From: Vreelandella songnenensis
GTDB taxonomy: Bacteria > Pseudomonadota > Gammaproteobacteria > Pseudomonadales > Halomonadaceae
DNA: 64,000 nt
Direction of reading: 5' to 3'
NCBI RefSeq assembly: GCF_003002925.1
Contig: NZ_PVTK01000001.1
Span: forward strand, 1 to 64,000
In this document: positions 46,550 to 56,141 of the stretch, one piece after another
Position numbering within the stretch: position 1 is the stretch's first letter
How the letters are laid out: each line of letters begins with the position of its first letter
Made by a program: the position numbers and the translations under genes
The notes under the pieces: model-generated
Database searches by the model: none
Told to the model about the DNA's origin: nothing
Seen by the model: the letters and a program-made list of their open reading frames with translations, nothing else

Positions 46550-47299
46550 TTAAAGAACCTTGGCTTCGTTTTTCAGTTTATCGACCAGCTCGTCTACCGA
46601 AGCCACCTTGATGCCCCCCTTGCGCTCCGCCGGCGACTCCACTTTCAGCAGGCTGACCCTGGAAGCCACCTCAACGCCATAATCGGCCGGCGTCTTGACC
46701 TCCAGCGGCTTTTTCTTGGCTTTCATGATGTCCGGAAGCTTGGCGTAGCGCGGCTCGTTGAGACGCAGGTCGGTGGTGACGATGGCCGGTAGCGTGAGCG
46801 CCACGGTCTGCAGACCGCCGTCGACTTCGCGGGTAACGTTGACCTTGTCGCCCTGGACGGCCACCTCAGAAGCGAAAGTGGCTTGCGGCAGATTGGTCAG
46901 CGCAGCAAGCATCTGACCGGTCTGGTTGTTGTCGGTATCGATGGCCTGCTTACCAAGAATCACCAGCCCCGGCTGCTCTTCTTCCACTACCTTGGCCAGA
47001 AGCTTGGCCACCGCCAGCGACTCGACGCGCTCATCGGTCTCAATCTGGATAGCGCGATCAGCACCGAGTGCCAGCGCCGTGCGCAGCTGCTCCTGAGATG
47101 CTTTCGGACCAATGGTCACTGCGACCACTTCCGTGGCCACGCCCTTCTCCTTCAGGCGTACGGCTTCTTCCACGGCGATTTCGCAGAAGGGATTCATGGC
47201 CATCTTGACATTGGTCAGATCGACATCGGAGTGATCCGCCTTGACGCGGATCTTGACGTTGTAGTCGATGACGCGTTTAACCGCGACGAGTACTTTCAT
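46550..47299 (-). CDS. etfB: Electron transfer flavoprotein beta subunit
   Basis: AMP-binding partner of EtfA (249 residues). It opens [19 protein letters not shown], with [42 protein letters not shown], and the ETF-beta signature region [25 protein letters not shown]. It is first in the etfBA operon and divergent from ETF-QO, so the 387-base region between them carries both promoters. Confidence 0.96.
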   Translation of the reverse strand: MKVLVAVKRVIDYNVKIRVKADHSDVDLTNVKMAMNPFCEIAVEEAVRLKEKGVATEVVAVTIGPKASQEQLRTALALGADRAIQIETDERVESLAVAKLLAKVVEEEQPGLVILGKQAIDTDNNQTGQMLAALTNLPQATFASEVAVQGDKVNVTREVDGGLQTVALTLPAIVTTDLRLNEPRYAKLPDIMKAKKKPLEVKTPADYGVEVASRVSLLKVESPAERKGGIKVASVDELVDKLKNEAKVL

Positions 47300-47686
47300 A
47301 GATTCCTCGCTTGGCTTGAAGCATAAGCCGTTAACCAGAACCGATACCCGCCGGGCGGATACCGCTTATAAGATAAGCCTCACCATGGCAATGGCGACGA
47401 CCGGAATATTCATGCAAGCGTTTGATAGGTACGCAGATAAAAAACCCTACTAATCTGCCACAGCCAGGCTTGCCGCAACAATACCCCTTGGCTAGCGCAA
47501 TGGTCGAAGCCGCGTACAGCGCCAGCTTTTCAAGCGCATGACGGGAAACGCGGCTTTTACCATCGTAGGCGTGACCTTACACAGGTATTATGCCTATCAT
47601 GGGAGATAACCAGAAGCAAACGACCGTTTTAAATTAAGGCCGTGTTTTTATAAGGCACTGCACTTATGAGAATAAGGAGAAGCCAG
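47300..47686. other. Divergent regulatory region between etfBA and the ETF-QO gene
   Basis: No coding signal seen. CAAACGACCGTTTT at 47617-47630 is an interrupted palindrome matching (C/G)AAAC-N4-GTTT, the pattern of the fatty-acid-responsive regulator PsrA in pseudomonads. A second, weaker palindrome, CAAGCGTTTG, lies near 47416. A 9-bp stem (AAGCCGCGT at 47507-47515, ACGCGGCTT at 47548-47556) with a 32-base loop that can itself fold, ending in TTTT, is a structured element of unknown role on the plus strand. Confidence 0.35.
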
Positions 47687-49351
47687 GTGGAAAATGTTGA
47701 ACGCGATGTCATGGATTTTGATGTAGTGATTGTAGGTGCTGGCCCCTCCGGGCTTGCCGCTGCCTGCCGCCTGATGCAACAAGCCAAGGAAGCCGAACAC
47801 GAACTGACCGTCTGCGTTGTGGAAAAAGGCTCTGAAGTTGGCGCGCATATTCTGTCCGGCGCGGTCTTTGAACCCCGCGCGCTCAGCGAGCTTTTCCCTG
47901 ATTGGCAGGAGCGCGGCGCGCCGCTGAACACGCCCGCCATTCGCGACGATGTCTATCTGCTCAAGGATGCTCAAAAGGCGCAAAAGCTGCCCAACTCGCT
48001 GGTACCCAAGAGCATGCACAACACCGGCGGCGACATGACCCGCTACGTGATCAGTGCCGGCAACCTGTGCCGCTGGCTGGCCGAACAGGCAGAGGAACTT
48101 GGGGTGGAAATCTTCCCCGGCTTTGCCGCCCAGGAAGTCATTATTGAAGATGACGCCGTGCGCGGCATTGTCATCGGCGACATGGGCGTTTCCGCCGACG
48201 GCACGCCCAAGGATGGCTACATGCCGGGCATGGAGCTACGCGCCAAATACACTCTATTTGCCGAAGGCGCCCGGGGGCATCTGGGCAAGCGGCTGATCGA
48301 GCACTTCTCGCTCGATGCCGGACGCGACCCGCAGCACTACGGTATCGGCCTGAAAGAGCTCTGGGACGTGCCGGCCGACAAGCACGAGCCGGGGCTGGTA
48401 GTGCATGGTTCTGGCTGGCCGCTGGGCAAGAGCACGCCCGGCGGATGGTTTCTGTATCACGCCGAGAACCAGCAGGTGGTGGTTGGCCTGATCATGGACC
48501 TCTCCTACCAGAACCCCTGGCTTTCGCCGTTTGACGAATTCCAGCGCATGAAGCACCACCCGGCACTCAGCCAGTACCTGGAAGGCGGCAAACGGGTAGC
48601 TTATGGTGCCCGCGCGCTGACCAAGGGCGGCTTCAACTGTCTGCCCAAGATGACCTTTGCCGGCGGTCTGCTGATCGGCTGCGATGCCGGCACGCTCAAT
48701 TTCTCCAAGATCAAGGGCCTGCACACCGCCATGAAATCAGGCCTGGTGGCGGCAGAAAGCGTGTTTGAAGCGCTCAAGACAGGTGATGAAGGTGCTCAGG
48801 AACTGACAGGCTTTACCCAGAAATGGGAAGCCAGCTGGGCCTACGCGGAGCTCAAGGAGAGCGCAAGCTTCGGCCCTGCCATGCACAAGTACGGGACAGT
48901 AGGTGGCGGTGCCTATAACTTCGTCAACCAGCTGCTGGGCAACAAGCTGCCTTCGGTTCACGACACCACCACCGATCATGGCGCACTGAAACCGGCAGAC
49001 GAGTTCGAGAAGATCAACTATCCCAAACCTGACGGAAAGCTCTCTTTCGACAAGCCCTCTTCGGTGTTTCTCTCCAACACCAATCACGAAGAGGATCAGC
49101 CGTGCCACCTGCGTCTGGATGACCCGAAAATCCCGATCGAGCACAACCTGCCCAAATACGCCGAACCGGCCCAACGCTATTGCCCGGCCGGCGTGTATGA
49201 AGTGGTGGAAGATGATGCCGGCCAGCCACGCTTTCAGATCAACTTCCAGAACTGCGTGCACTGCAAGACCTGCGACATCAAGGACCCGGCTCAGAACATT
49301 ACCTGGGTAGCCCCGGAAGGCGGCGGTGGTCCCAACTACCCGAACATGTAA
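47687..49351 (+). CDS. Electron transfer flavoprotein-ubiquinone oxidoreductase
   Basis: Inner-membrane-associated FAD and 4Fe-4S enzyme that passes electrons from ETF to ubiquinone (554 residues; also called EtfD or ETF-QO). GTG is chosen as start because AAGGAG lies seven bases upstream; the ATG at 47666 has none. The FAD site is VVIVGAGPSGLAAACRLM. The C-terminal cluster cysteines are RYCPAGVYEV and NCVHCKTCDIKDP, followed by the family tail WVAPEGGGGPNYPNM. It completes the fatty-acid and amino-acid oxidation electron route with etfBA. Confidence 0.95.
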   Translation: MENVERDVMDFDVVIVGAGPSGLAAACRLMQQAKEAEHELTVCVVEKGSEVGAHILSGAVFEPRALSELFPDWQERGAPLNTPAIRDDVYLLKDAQKAQKLPNSLVPKSMHNTGGDMTRYVISAGNLCRWLAEQAEELGVEIFPGFAAQEVIIEDDAVRGIVIGDMGVSADGTPKDGYMPGMELRAKYTLFAEGARGHLGKRLIEHFSLDAGRDPQHYGIGLKELWDVPADKHEPGLVVHGSGWPLGKSTPGGWFLYHAENQQVVVGLIMDLSYQNPWLSPFDEFQRMKHHPALSQYLEGGKRVAYGARALTKGGFNCLPKMTFAGGLLIGCDAGTLNFSKIKGLHTAMKSGLVAAESVFEALKTGDEGAQELTGFTQKWEASWAYAELKESASFGPAMHKYGTVGGGAYNFVNQLLGNKLPSVHDTTTDHGALKPADEFEKINYPKPDGKLSFDKPSSVFLSNTNHEEDQPCHLRLDDPKIPIEHNLPKYAEPAQRYCPAGVYEVVEDDAGQPRFQINFQNCVHCKTCDIKDPAQNITWVAPEGGGGPNYPNM

Positions 49352-49365
49352 CGCTCCCCACCCTT

Positions 49366-49398
49366 GGCGCAGCAAGCAGTGGTCAGGCCTGCTGCGCC
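49366..49398. terminator. Hairpin between convergent ETF-QO and helicase genes
   Basis: Stem GGCGCAGCA (49366-49374) and TGCTGCGCC (49390-49398), extendable with CCCACC/GGTGGG outside. It overlaps the last codons of the helicase gene. There is no U-tract, so its termination role is tentative. Confidence 0.45.
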
Positions 49399-51590
49399 GG
49401 TGGGTCCAGACGCTCGATAGGCGCGCGGCGGGCAATCAATCGCCGCCGCCCAGCCTGGGCAAAGCGCACATCGATTACCGGGTCGGCGGGATTGCCCTCC
49501 ACCGAGGCCACCTCGCCTTCACCAAATACCGCATGGTGTAGGCGCTGACCAGGGTAGAAATGTTCATGGGCAGTATAAGCAGCCTTGGGTTCCTGCACTT
49601 CCGGCACGCTTAGCGTGATGTCAGACCGCCCCAGGCGCTCAAGATAACGCTTGACGATAGCCGGCGAAGCCACGCGCAGCGTGGCACTCGAAGGCGCAGG
49701 CTCGGCCAGGCACTCGGCCACCCGCATACTCTCCTGCCAGGCGCTTTCAGCAATGAAGCGGCTCGGCCGATGCGCCCCGCCATCGTGCAGCACTAACAGC
49801 TGCTCCTCGGCACGCGTGATGGCCACGTAGAAAAGCCGGCGCTCCTCTTCAAGACGCTCGTCGCTCAGCGGCGTGTCGCGGCTGTAGTGCGGAAAATCTT
49901 CCTCATTGACCCCCGCCACCACCACCAGCGGCCACTCCAGTCCCTTGGCGCCGTGCACGGTGGAAATCAGCACGCCGTCCGCCTGGTTCTCGACCGGGCG
50001 CTCGAGCAGCTCGATAAACGCATCCGGGTCTTGGACGCTCTGGGCCTGCTCAATCAGCACGTCGAGAAGCCGCACGTCTTCTTCGCCCTTGTCACGCCGG
50101 GCCGCAGCACGCTTCAAGGTCTTTTCCGCCTCTATGGTTTCCACCACATGGCCAAGCAGCTTGGCCGGCGGCCAGCCACTCAGCCTTGGAAGCTCACAAA
50201 GCAGTGCCCAGCGCTTTTTCAGCGTACGCCGCTGCAACGGTTTTAACTCGGTCAGTACCGAGTCGTGCCGCTCGGGCCAGCTTTGCGTCACTGCCAGCTG
50301 ATGGGCGAGGCGCTGGAGCCGTTCACGCGCGACAAACGGCGTGGGCTGGGAAAGCAGCAGCAGAAGATGTTCGGGGTCGTGCAGCAGCCCCGGCCGGCGG
50401 GATAACTTCAGGTAGCCGACCAGGGCCTGTACCAGCGGCAGACGAAACACGAAGCGGTCTTCGCGCAGCAGGCGAAAGGGTATGCCCGCCTGAAGCAGCG
50501 CCAGTTGAAAAGGCACCGACAGCGCCCAGCTACGCACCAGGAGGCTCGCTTGATTGAACGCCCGCCCCTGGGCGCGCCAGTCCACCAGCGTATCCAGAAG
50601 TCCGGCACTGCCCTGCCCGACGGCCAGGCGCGTATCGGGATTGCCCGCCGCTGCCAGGCACAGCTGATCCGGACGGCGCTGGTTCGCCACGATTGCGTGG
50701 TTGGCAGCCAGCGCCAGCGCGTGACCATGGCGGAAGGTGGTAGACAGCGGGTAGTCAGTCGCCTGGCCGAACGTCGCGGTGAAGTCTTCGAGCATGGTGT
50801 CCGGTCGGGCACCACGCCATTCATAGATACACTGGTTGGCATCCCCAACGGCCATGACCGAAGCCGTGCTTCCGGCCAGAACGGCCAGCAGCCGCTGCTG
50901 GGCGGCATTGATATCCTGGTACTCATCGATGATGACGTGATCCAGAAAACCCTCGACCCGCTGACGCAGCGCGCTATCTGCCTCCAGCGCTTGAAGCGGC
51001 CGATAGAGCAGATCGGCGTAGGTCATCAACCCTTCAGCATGAAGCATGCGCTCGGCTTCGTTGAACGCCGCAGGAAAGTAGTCGGTGTCGGGTTCGTAGC
51101 CAAGCCGCTGATAGAGGGCATCCGGCGCGGCCATCTCCGCTTTTACCAGATTGCAGAAGTGCGCCAGCGCCTCCAGGCGGTCGCCTTCGATAGCGGCATC
51201 GCGCCGTTCGACGTTTTCACGCAGCACGTTCAGGCTTGCCTGACGCAGCAAGCGTTCCAGCTGCCAGTCTGCCGACAGCAGCCGACGCGGGGCAAGCGCC
51301 CCCCAACGACACAGGCTCTGGGTCAGCCGGTGGCCAAGGGAATGGAACGTGCGCACCCCGGGCAGCGCCTGCCCTGCCGGCGCCATACTGGCCAGGCGGT
51401 GATGAAAGTCATCCCGCGCCGAGCGGTTGAACATCAGCACCAGCATGCGCTTGGGCGATACACCGTTTTCCAGTAGATGCAGCACCCGAGCCGCCATGGT
51501 CGTGGTCTTGCCCGCCCCCGCTACCGCTGCCACCCGCGCGTGGCCCTCACGATGATGAACGACGGCATGCTGTTCAGCGGTCAGCTTCAC
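49383..51590 (-). CDS. UvrD/Rep-family ATP-dependent DNA helicase
   Basis: Superfamily 1A helicase of 735 residues. Motif I is AVAGAGKTTTM, motif Ia FNRSARDDF, motif II DEYQDINAAQQ, motif III GDANQCIYEWRGA, motif V HGAKGLEWPLVVV and motif VI VAITRAEEQLLV. The C-terminal part after residue 650 (HHAVFGEGEVASVEGN, VRFAQAGRRRL) resembles the UvrD-type C-terminal SH3-like domain. It is distinct from canonical UvrD, Rep and PcrA in length and in the details of domain 2, so no symbol is given. It is coupled to the DUF1285 gene by a four-base overlap. Confidence 0.9.
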   Translation of the reverse strand: MKLTAEQHAVVHHREGHARVAAVAGAGKTTTMAARVLHLLENGVSPKRMLVLMFNRSARDDFHHRLASMAPAGQALPGVRTFHSLGHRLTQSLCRWGALAPRRLLSADWQLERLLRQASLNVLRENVERRDAAIEGDRLEALAHFCNLVKAEMAAPDALYQRLGYEPDTDYFPAAFNEAERMLHAEGLMTYADLLYRPLQALEADSALRQRVEGFLDHVIIDEYQDINAAQQRLLAVLAGSTASVMAVGDANQCIYEWRGARPDTMLEDFTATFGQATDYPLSTTFRHGHALALAANHAIVANQRRPDQLCLAAAGNPDTRLAVGQGSAGLLDTLVDWRAQGRAFNQASLLVRSWALSVPFQLALLQAGIPFRLLREDRFVFRLPLVQALVGYLKLSRRPGLLHDPEHLLLLLSQPTPFVARERLQRLAHQLAVTQSWPERHDSVLTELKPLQRRTLKKRWALLCELPRLSGWPPAKLLGHVVETIEAEKTLKRAAARRDKGEEDVRLLDVLIEQAQSVQDPDAFIELLERPVENQADGVLISTVHGAKGLEWPLVVVAGVNEEDFPHYSRDTPLSDERLEEERRLFYVAITRAEEQLLVLHDGGAHRPSRFIAESAWQESMRVAECLAEPAPSSATLRVASPAIVKRYLERLGRSDITLSVPEVQEPKAAYTAHEHFYPGQRLHHAVFGEGEVASVEGNPADPVIDVRFAQAGRRRLIARRAPIERLDPPAQQA

Positions 51591-52153
51591 GAAACCTCGC
51601 CTGACAGGTCATCATCGCTATCAATCAGGCCCAGCACATGCCAGCTTCCCGCGCTCCAGAGACCAATTTCACTCTGCCCATCGGCGCGCGGCTGCACACT
51701 TGCCGCCTCGACCAGCTGGTAGAACACGTTGCGATGCAGCCTGGCCGCAAGCCCATGGCGTACATCGATGGCAGGCACCTGCTCTTGCTGGGGCGTCGCA
51801 CTCATGGATAGTGGATGCTCCGCATCCAGACGCACCACGTCGTCAAACTGGGTGGTCAGCCACCAGGCATCGTCACGATAGTCTGCCTCGACCGCTACAA
51901 AAGGCAGATCTTCCACCTGAATCCGCCAGCGCTCGACCGGGGTAACCAGGCAGTAACCTTCCGGGTCGTGACGCAACAGGGTGGAAAGCAGGCGAGCAAT
52001 GGCGGGTCGGGCAAACGGCTGCCCCTCATGCAGCCAGCGACCGTCTGTCTGAATGACAATGTCCATATCCCCCGAAAGCGCAGGCTGCCACGCTTCAAGA
52101 GGAGGAATGCTTGCTGCACCCTGACGCTGCTGAAGTAATCGGTCAATATTCAT
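51587..52153 (-). CDS. DUF1285 family protein
   Basis: A 188-residue cytoplasmic protein. Residues about 20-160 match DUF1285: PALSGDMDIVIQTDGRWLHEG, ARLLSTLLRHDPEGYCLVTPVE, LPFVAVEADYRDD and LTTQFDDVVRLDAEHPL. Structures of the family show a small two-domain fold of unknown function. It lies between tatD and the helicase gene, and its ATGA end overlaps the helicase start, so the pair are co-translated. A role in DNA metabolism is only a guess from the neighbour. Confidence 0.85.
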   Translation of the reverse strand: MNIDRLLQQRQGAASIPPLEAWQPALSGDMDIVIQTDGRWLHEGQPFARPAIARLLSTLLRHDPEGYCLVTPVERWRIQVEDLPFVAVEADYRDDAWWLTTQFDDVVRLDAEHPLSMSATPQQEQVPAIDVRHGLAARLHRNVFYQLVEAASVQPRADGQSEIGLWSAGSWHVLGLIDSDDDLSGEVS

Positions 52154-52185
52154 CGCACCCGCCTGACGCTTGCGCCACTTGAGAA

Positions 52186-53016
52186 TTAGACCAGCCCGGC
52201 CTGGGCCAGCGCCTGCTGAACATGCGCTGGCGCATCCGGAGCGGCCGCCTTGAACAGCTGATAGAAGTTGGCGGTGGTCTGCATGGCCACTTCATCCACG
52301 CTGATACCCCGCACCTTGGCAATGCATTCAGCGACTTCAACTACCCAGGCCGGCTCATTGGGCTTGCCACGATACGGCACGGGGGCAAGATAAGGGCTGT
52401 CGGTTTCGATCAACAGGCGATCGAGCGGAAGCTTCTTCGCAAGCTCCCGCAGCGCCGCTGCATTGTTGAAGGTAATGATACCCGACAACGAGATATAGAA
52501 GCCAAGGCGCACCGCTTCCCGCGCCATGTCCAGGTCTTCGGTAAAGCAGTGCAGTACGCCACCCACCTTCGGGTCACTGCACTCGCGCAGCAGCGCCAGC
52601 GTATCCTCGCGGGCTTCCCGGGTATGCACGATCACCGGAAGCTCGAGCTCTCGGGCGGCGATCAGGTGGCGCTTGAAGCGCTCGTGCTGCACCTCGACCG
52701 GCACGCGATCAGGGTAGTGATAGTCAAGCCCGGTCTCGCCAATCGCAACGGCGCCGTACTGTTCGGCTGCGTCCTGAATATCGCGGACGCTAGGCTCCTG
52801 GGCGGGCGTATGCAGCGGATGAAGACCTGCAGAAATGGCCACATCCTGATGTTCGCGGGCAATGGCGGCAAGCCCTGGCATATCCTCGAGCGTGACGGCA
52901 ATGGCCAAGAACTGGCTGACGTCTGCCGCCCGCGCCGCCTTGAGCGTCGCCGCCACGTCGCCTTGGTGGGTATGTTCGGACAAACGGTCCAGGTGACAGT
53001 GTGAATCTACAAACAT
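52186..53016 (-). CDS. TatD-family metal-dependent hydrolase (YcfH type)
   Basis: TIM-barrel metal-dependent DNase or esterase (276 residues). Metal ligands are MFVDSHCHLDRL, GETGLDYHYP, PVIVHTREAREDTL, VLHCFTED and ETDSPYLAPVPYRGK. The typical YcfH length and the holB-pilZ-tatD order support YcfH rather than TatD proper. The physiological substrate is unknown. Confidence 0.92.
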   Translation of the reverse strand: MFVDSHCHLDRLSEHTHQGDVAATLKAARAADVSQFLAIAVTLEDMPGLAAIAREHQDVAISAGLHPLHTPAQEPSVRDIQDAAEQYGAVAIGETGLDYHYPDRVPVEVQHERFKRHLIAARELELPVIVHTREAREDTLALLRECSDPKVGGVLHCFTEDLDMAREAVRLGFYISLSGIITFNNAAALRELAKKLPLDRLLIETDSPYLAPVPYRGKPNEPAWVVEVAECIAKVRGISVDEVAMQTTANFYQLFKAAAPDAPAHVQQALAQAGLV

Positions 53017-53061
53017 GAATGTCTCGATACTAACAAATGAAAAGGCCGCGTGGATGATAGG

Positions 53062-53394
53062 TCAAAGCGTGTAGCCAGGCGCCGCCGCGGCCTGCCCCGC
53101 CAGCAGTCCTTCGATCCGCTCACGCAGGGCGTTGTCGTGCAGCGCAAAGTGAACACCGATTCCCGGCATGCGATCACAAGCGCCCTGAACCGGTGATATC
53201 CAGGCAACCTTGCCAGCGACCTCGACAGGTGCATGCGCCTCGGGTAGCGTCAGGAATACATGCACCTGGCTGCCCAGCGCGCAGGGCGTCTCGGTAGGGA
53301 CAAAAATGCCGCCGTGCTCCAGAAAAGGCATGTACGCCGCCTGCAGCGTGGCCATATCTGGAATTTTCAAGGCAAAGGCTTTCTGCATACTCAT
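53062..53394 (-). CDS. PilZ domain protein
   Basis: A 110-residue single PilZ-domain protein starting at the Met of MSMQKAFALKIPD (GAGG five bases upstream). The middle reads FLEHGGIFVPTETPCALGSQVHVFLTLPE, with PVEVAGKVAWISPVQG near the end, matching the PilZ of the holB-pilZ-tatD locus in Pseudomonas. That PilZ is needed for type IV pilus formation and lacks the RxxxR and D/NxSxxG c-di-GMP motifs; neither motif is obvious here. No pilus genes are in the window. Confidence 0.85.
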   Translation of the reverse strand: MSMQKAFALKIPDMATLQAAYMPFLEHGGIFVPTETPCALGSQVHVFLTLPEAHAPVEVAGKVAWISPVQGACDRMPGIGVHFALHDNALRERIEGLLAGQAAAAPGYTL

Positions 53395-53416
53395 GACAAC
53401 CTCGCAGCTAGAGCCA

Positions 53417-54403
53417 TCAAGAGCGCAGCAGCGCCGCCCAGCGCACCAGCCAGGCTTCCAGCACAAGCTGCGGATTGGGGTTGGCACCCACGGCTAGAAG
53501 GCGTCGCTGCTCACGGGCATAGTCGAGCAGCCGAAACCAGTCCTGAACGCGGCCATTCTTGACCGCCTGGCGATAGAGAGATTCAAGATCCGGGTTGTGC
53601 AGAGCGCTGGCATCGCCTGAAATCCCCAGGCGAATCAAGTCTTCGAGCCAGGCAATACCGTACCACAGGATGGCGTCTATCGCCTGACGGTCAAGGCGTG
53701 CCGCCTCGGACACCGGCTCTGCACCGCGCACCAGCTGCTCAAAGCTGTCGTGGATCTGATGGCGTAGCGCCCGCTCGTCCGGCGAGGCCAGCTCGACGGC
53801 CAAAAGCGGCAGACCACCGGAGACTCGCCACCAGAAATGCGCCTCGTCCTGCCCGCCCAGCTTTTCGATCAGCCAGCCGCGGCACGCCTCAAACGCCACG
53901 CTTGAAAGCGGCCACTGCTGGCAGCGTGAACGGATAGTCGGCAGCATGCGCGATGGCACATCTGCAAGCAGGATAAACAGGGTGTTGGCACCCGGCTCTT
54001 CAAGACTTTTGAGCAGCGCATTGGCGGCGGCCACGTTCATGCTTTCCGCCGGCGATACCACGATAACCCGATAACCGCCCTGTTGAGCGGTCTGAGATAC
54101 AAAGCGATTGACCTCGCGAATGGGATCGATACGTATCTGGCGCTTGCCCTCCTCGGGCGAAACGCGCAGCAGATCCGGATGATAGCCCGAGGCCAGCATC
54201 GAACAGCTATGGCAGTGCCCGCACGCCGATGCACCAGGCTTTGCACACAGAGTGCGAGTAATTAGCGCCTCGGCCAGCTGCTGCTTGCCCACCCCGTGGG
54301 CGCCGCTCAGCAGAATGGCATGAGGCATACGCCCTTCATCGGCCAGGCGCACCAGCTGCTGCCAGGTATCCGCGTGCCAGGGCAGTACGCCATCTAACGC
54401 CAT
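53417..54403 (-). CDS. holB: DNA polymerase III subunit delta'
   Basis: Clamp-loader subunit (328 residues). The AAA+ P-loop region is [17 protein letters not shown], the zinc-binding cysteines are in [22 protein letters not shown], and SRCQQWPL is the arginine-finger SRC motif. The C-terminal collar domain follows. The start overlaps tmk by ten bases, as in many gammaproteobacteria. Confidence 0.94.
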   Translation of the reverse strand: MALDGVLPWHADTWQQLVRLADEGRMPHAILLSGAHGVGKQQLAEALITRTLCAKPGASACGHCHSCSMLASGYHPDLLRVSPEEGKRQIRIDPIREVNRFVSQTAQQGGYRVIVVSPAESMNVAAANALLKSLEEPGANTLFILLADVPSRMLPTIRSRCQQWPLSSVAFEACRGWLIEKLGGQDEAHFWWRVSGGLPLLAVELASPDERALRHQIHDSFEQLVRGAEPVSEAARLDRQAIDAILWYGIAWLEDLIRLGISGDASALHNPDLESLYRQAVKNGRVQDWFRLLDYAREQRRLLAVGANPNPQLVLEAWLVRWAALLRS

Positions 54404-55047
54404 GCGGCCACCCGCTTGGCAAGTTCCTGTTCAATATCTGCCTGCACATCCTCAAGCGGCTGATGCGCGTTGATCAGTGCAAAGCGGTTCGGCTCGGCGC
54501 CAGCACGCTCGAGATAGGCACGGCGCACCGCCTGGAAGAAATCGCCCTGCTCCTGCTCAAAGCGGTCGCGCTGCTCTTGCCGACTACTTAGCCGAGACTC
54601 CAGCCGCGACTGCGCCGCGCTCAGCGGCATGTCGAGCAGCAGCGTCAGGTCAGGCGCGAGGCCTCGCTGCACGAAGGCTTCAAGCTGGGCAATACGCTCG
54701 AATGCCACACCTCGTCCGCCGCCCTGGTAGGCAAAGGTGGCGTCGGTGAAGCGGTCACAGACAACCCAGGCACCACGTGAAAGTGCGGGTATGATCTTTT
54801 CTGCCAGATGTTGAGCACGGGCGGCAAACATGAGCAGCAGCTCAGCGTCAGTATTGAGCGCCTCTTCAGGCGCAGGGTCGAGCAGCAGCGCACGAATCGC
54901 TTCGGCACGGGGCGTACCGCCGGGCTCTCGGGTGCTGACCACTTCGATGCCCTGCGCTTCAAGCGTGGCCACCACAAACGCCATATTGGTGGACTTACCT
55001 ACGCCCTCGCCGCCTTCCAGGGTAATAAAGCGTCCCCGTTTAGTCAT
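54394..55047 (-). CDS. tmk: Thymidylate kinase
   Basis: Phosphorylates dTMP to dTDP (217 residues). The P-loop is [12 protein letters not shown], the nucleotide-binding DRx motif is [19 protein letters not shown], and the LID region is [19 protein letters not shown]. Its position between mltG and holB is the E. coli order. The 3' end overlaps holB. Confidence 0.95.
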   Translation of the reverse strand: MTKRGRFITLEGGEGVGKSTNMAFVVATLEAQGIEVVSTREPGGTPRAEAIRALLLDPAPEEALNTDAELLLMFAARAQHLAEKIIPALSRGAWVVCDRFTDATFAYQGGGRGVAFERIAQLEAFVQRGLAPDLTLLLDMPLSAAQSRLESRLSSRQEQRDRFEQEQGDFFQAVRRAYLERAGAEPNRFALINAHQPLEDVQADIEQELAKRVAAWR

Positions 55048-55109
55048 TGCGATCCCTTAATCAACGCATACACCGTTGAGATAAACTTCATAAAACGTGA
55101 CGCCTGCTA

Positions 55110-56117
55110 TCAACGATTGCGGATGTAACGGTTCACTGCGTTGTTATGCTCACGCAGCGTTCGTGAAAACTGGTGCGTCCCATCACCTCGCGACACGAAG
55201 TAGAGCGTGTCGCCCGGCAGCGGATCTACCGCCGCTTCAAGCGAGGCTCTGCCCGGCATGGCAATGGGCGTGGGTGGCATACCATTGATGACATAGGTGT
55301 TGTAGGGCGTGGCCTCGCGCAGATCGGCGCGCGTGATACGCCCCTCGTAACGCTCGCCCATGCCATAGATGACGGTCGGGTCGGTCTGCAGGCGCATGCC
55401 CTGCTCCATGCGCCGCTTGAACACCCCGGCAATCTCGCGGCGCTCTTCCGGTGCACCGGTCTCGCGTTCTATCAGCGACGCCATGATCAGCGCCTCGTAG
55501 GGCGACTCAACCGTCAGGTTGTCAGCGCGCTCTGCCCATACCTCATCGAGAATGCGCTCCATGCGCGCCAACGCCTGGCGCAGAATGTCGACATCGCTCA
55601 TGCCCAGGTGATAGCGGTAAGTGTCGGGGAAGAACCACCCCTCGGGGAAAACGCCCTCTCTGTCCAGCAGCGTCATGATCTCGTCATCGCTCATCCCCAG
55701 CGTGCGATGCTCAAGCTTGGGGGCGTTATCGAGCAGGTCGCGCAGCTGGCTGAACGTACGTCCTTCTGGCAGCGTCAGCGCGTAGGTCACCACATTGTTA
55801 CTGCCGAGCAGCGCGATCATTTCGAGTCCGCTCATGCCCGGAGTAAGCCGATATTCACCGACACGCAGCCGCGGTACGCGCTCGGGCTGTACACGGGCAA
55901 GTAGCTGAAACGCCCAGGCGTCATCAATAATACCCTCGGCTTCCAGCTGCCCGACCACCTGATTGAAGCCTGCACCAGCAGGCACCTGGTAAAGCGCGGG
56001 TTCATCAAGCGCCAGCGGGGCCTGAAGGCGGCTTTGCCAATAGACATAGCCGCCTGCTGCCGCCGCCGCTCCCAGTACCACTAAAATGCCAACAGCGGCC
56101 AGTAACCGTTTCAACAT
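55110..56117 (-). CDS. mltG: Endolytic murein transglycosylase MltG
   Basis: Cuts nascent peptidoglycan strands near the membrane (335 residues; YceG). An N-terminal TM helix (residues 5-27) is followed by LysM-like VPAGAGFNQVVGQLEAEG. The catalytic Glu is in SLIERETGAPEERREIAGVF, followed by QTDPTVIYGMG and TYVINGMPPTPIAMPGR. Standard pabC-mltG-tmk-holB order. Confidence 0.94.
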   Translation of the reverse strand: MLKRLLAAVGILVVLGAAAAAGGYVYWQSRLQAPLALDEPALYQVPAGAGFNQVVGQLEAEGIIDDAWAFQLLARVQPERVPRLRVGEYRLTPGMSGLEMIALLGSNNVVTYALTLPEGRTFSQLRDLLDNAPKLEHRTLGMSDDEIMTLLDREGVFPEGWFFPDTYRYHLGMSDVDILRQALARMERILDEVWAERADNLTVESPYEALIMASLIERETGAPEERREIAGVFKRRMEQGMRLQTDPTVIYGMGERYEGRITRADLREATPYNTYVINGMPPTPIAMPGRASLEAAVDPLPGDTLYFVSRGDGTHQFSRTLREHNNAVNRYIRNR

Positions 56118-56141
56118 ATCACCTCAACAGAAAAGGAGGGC

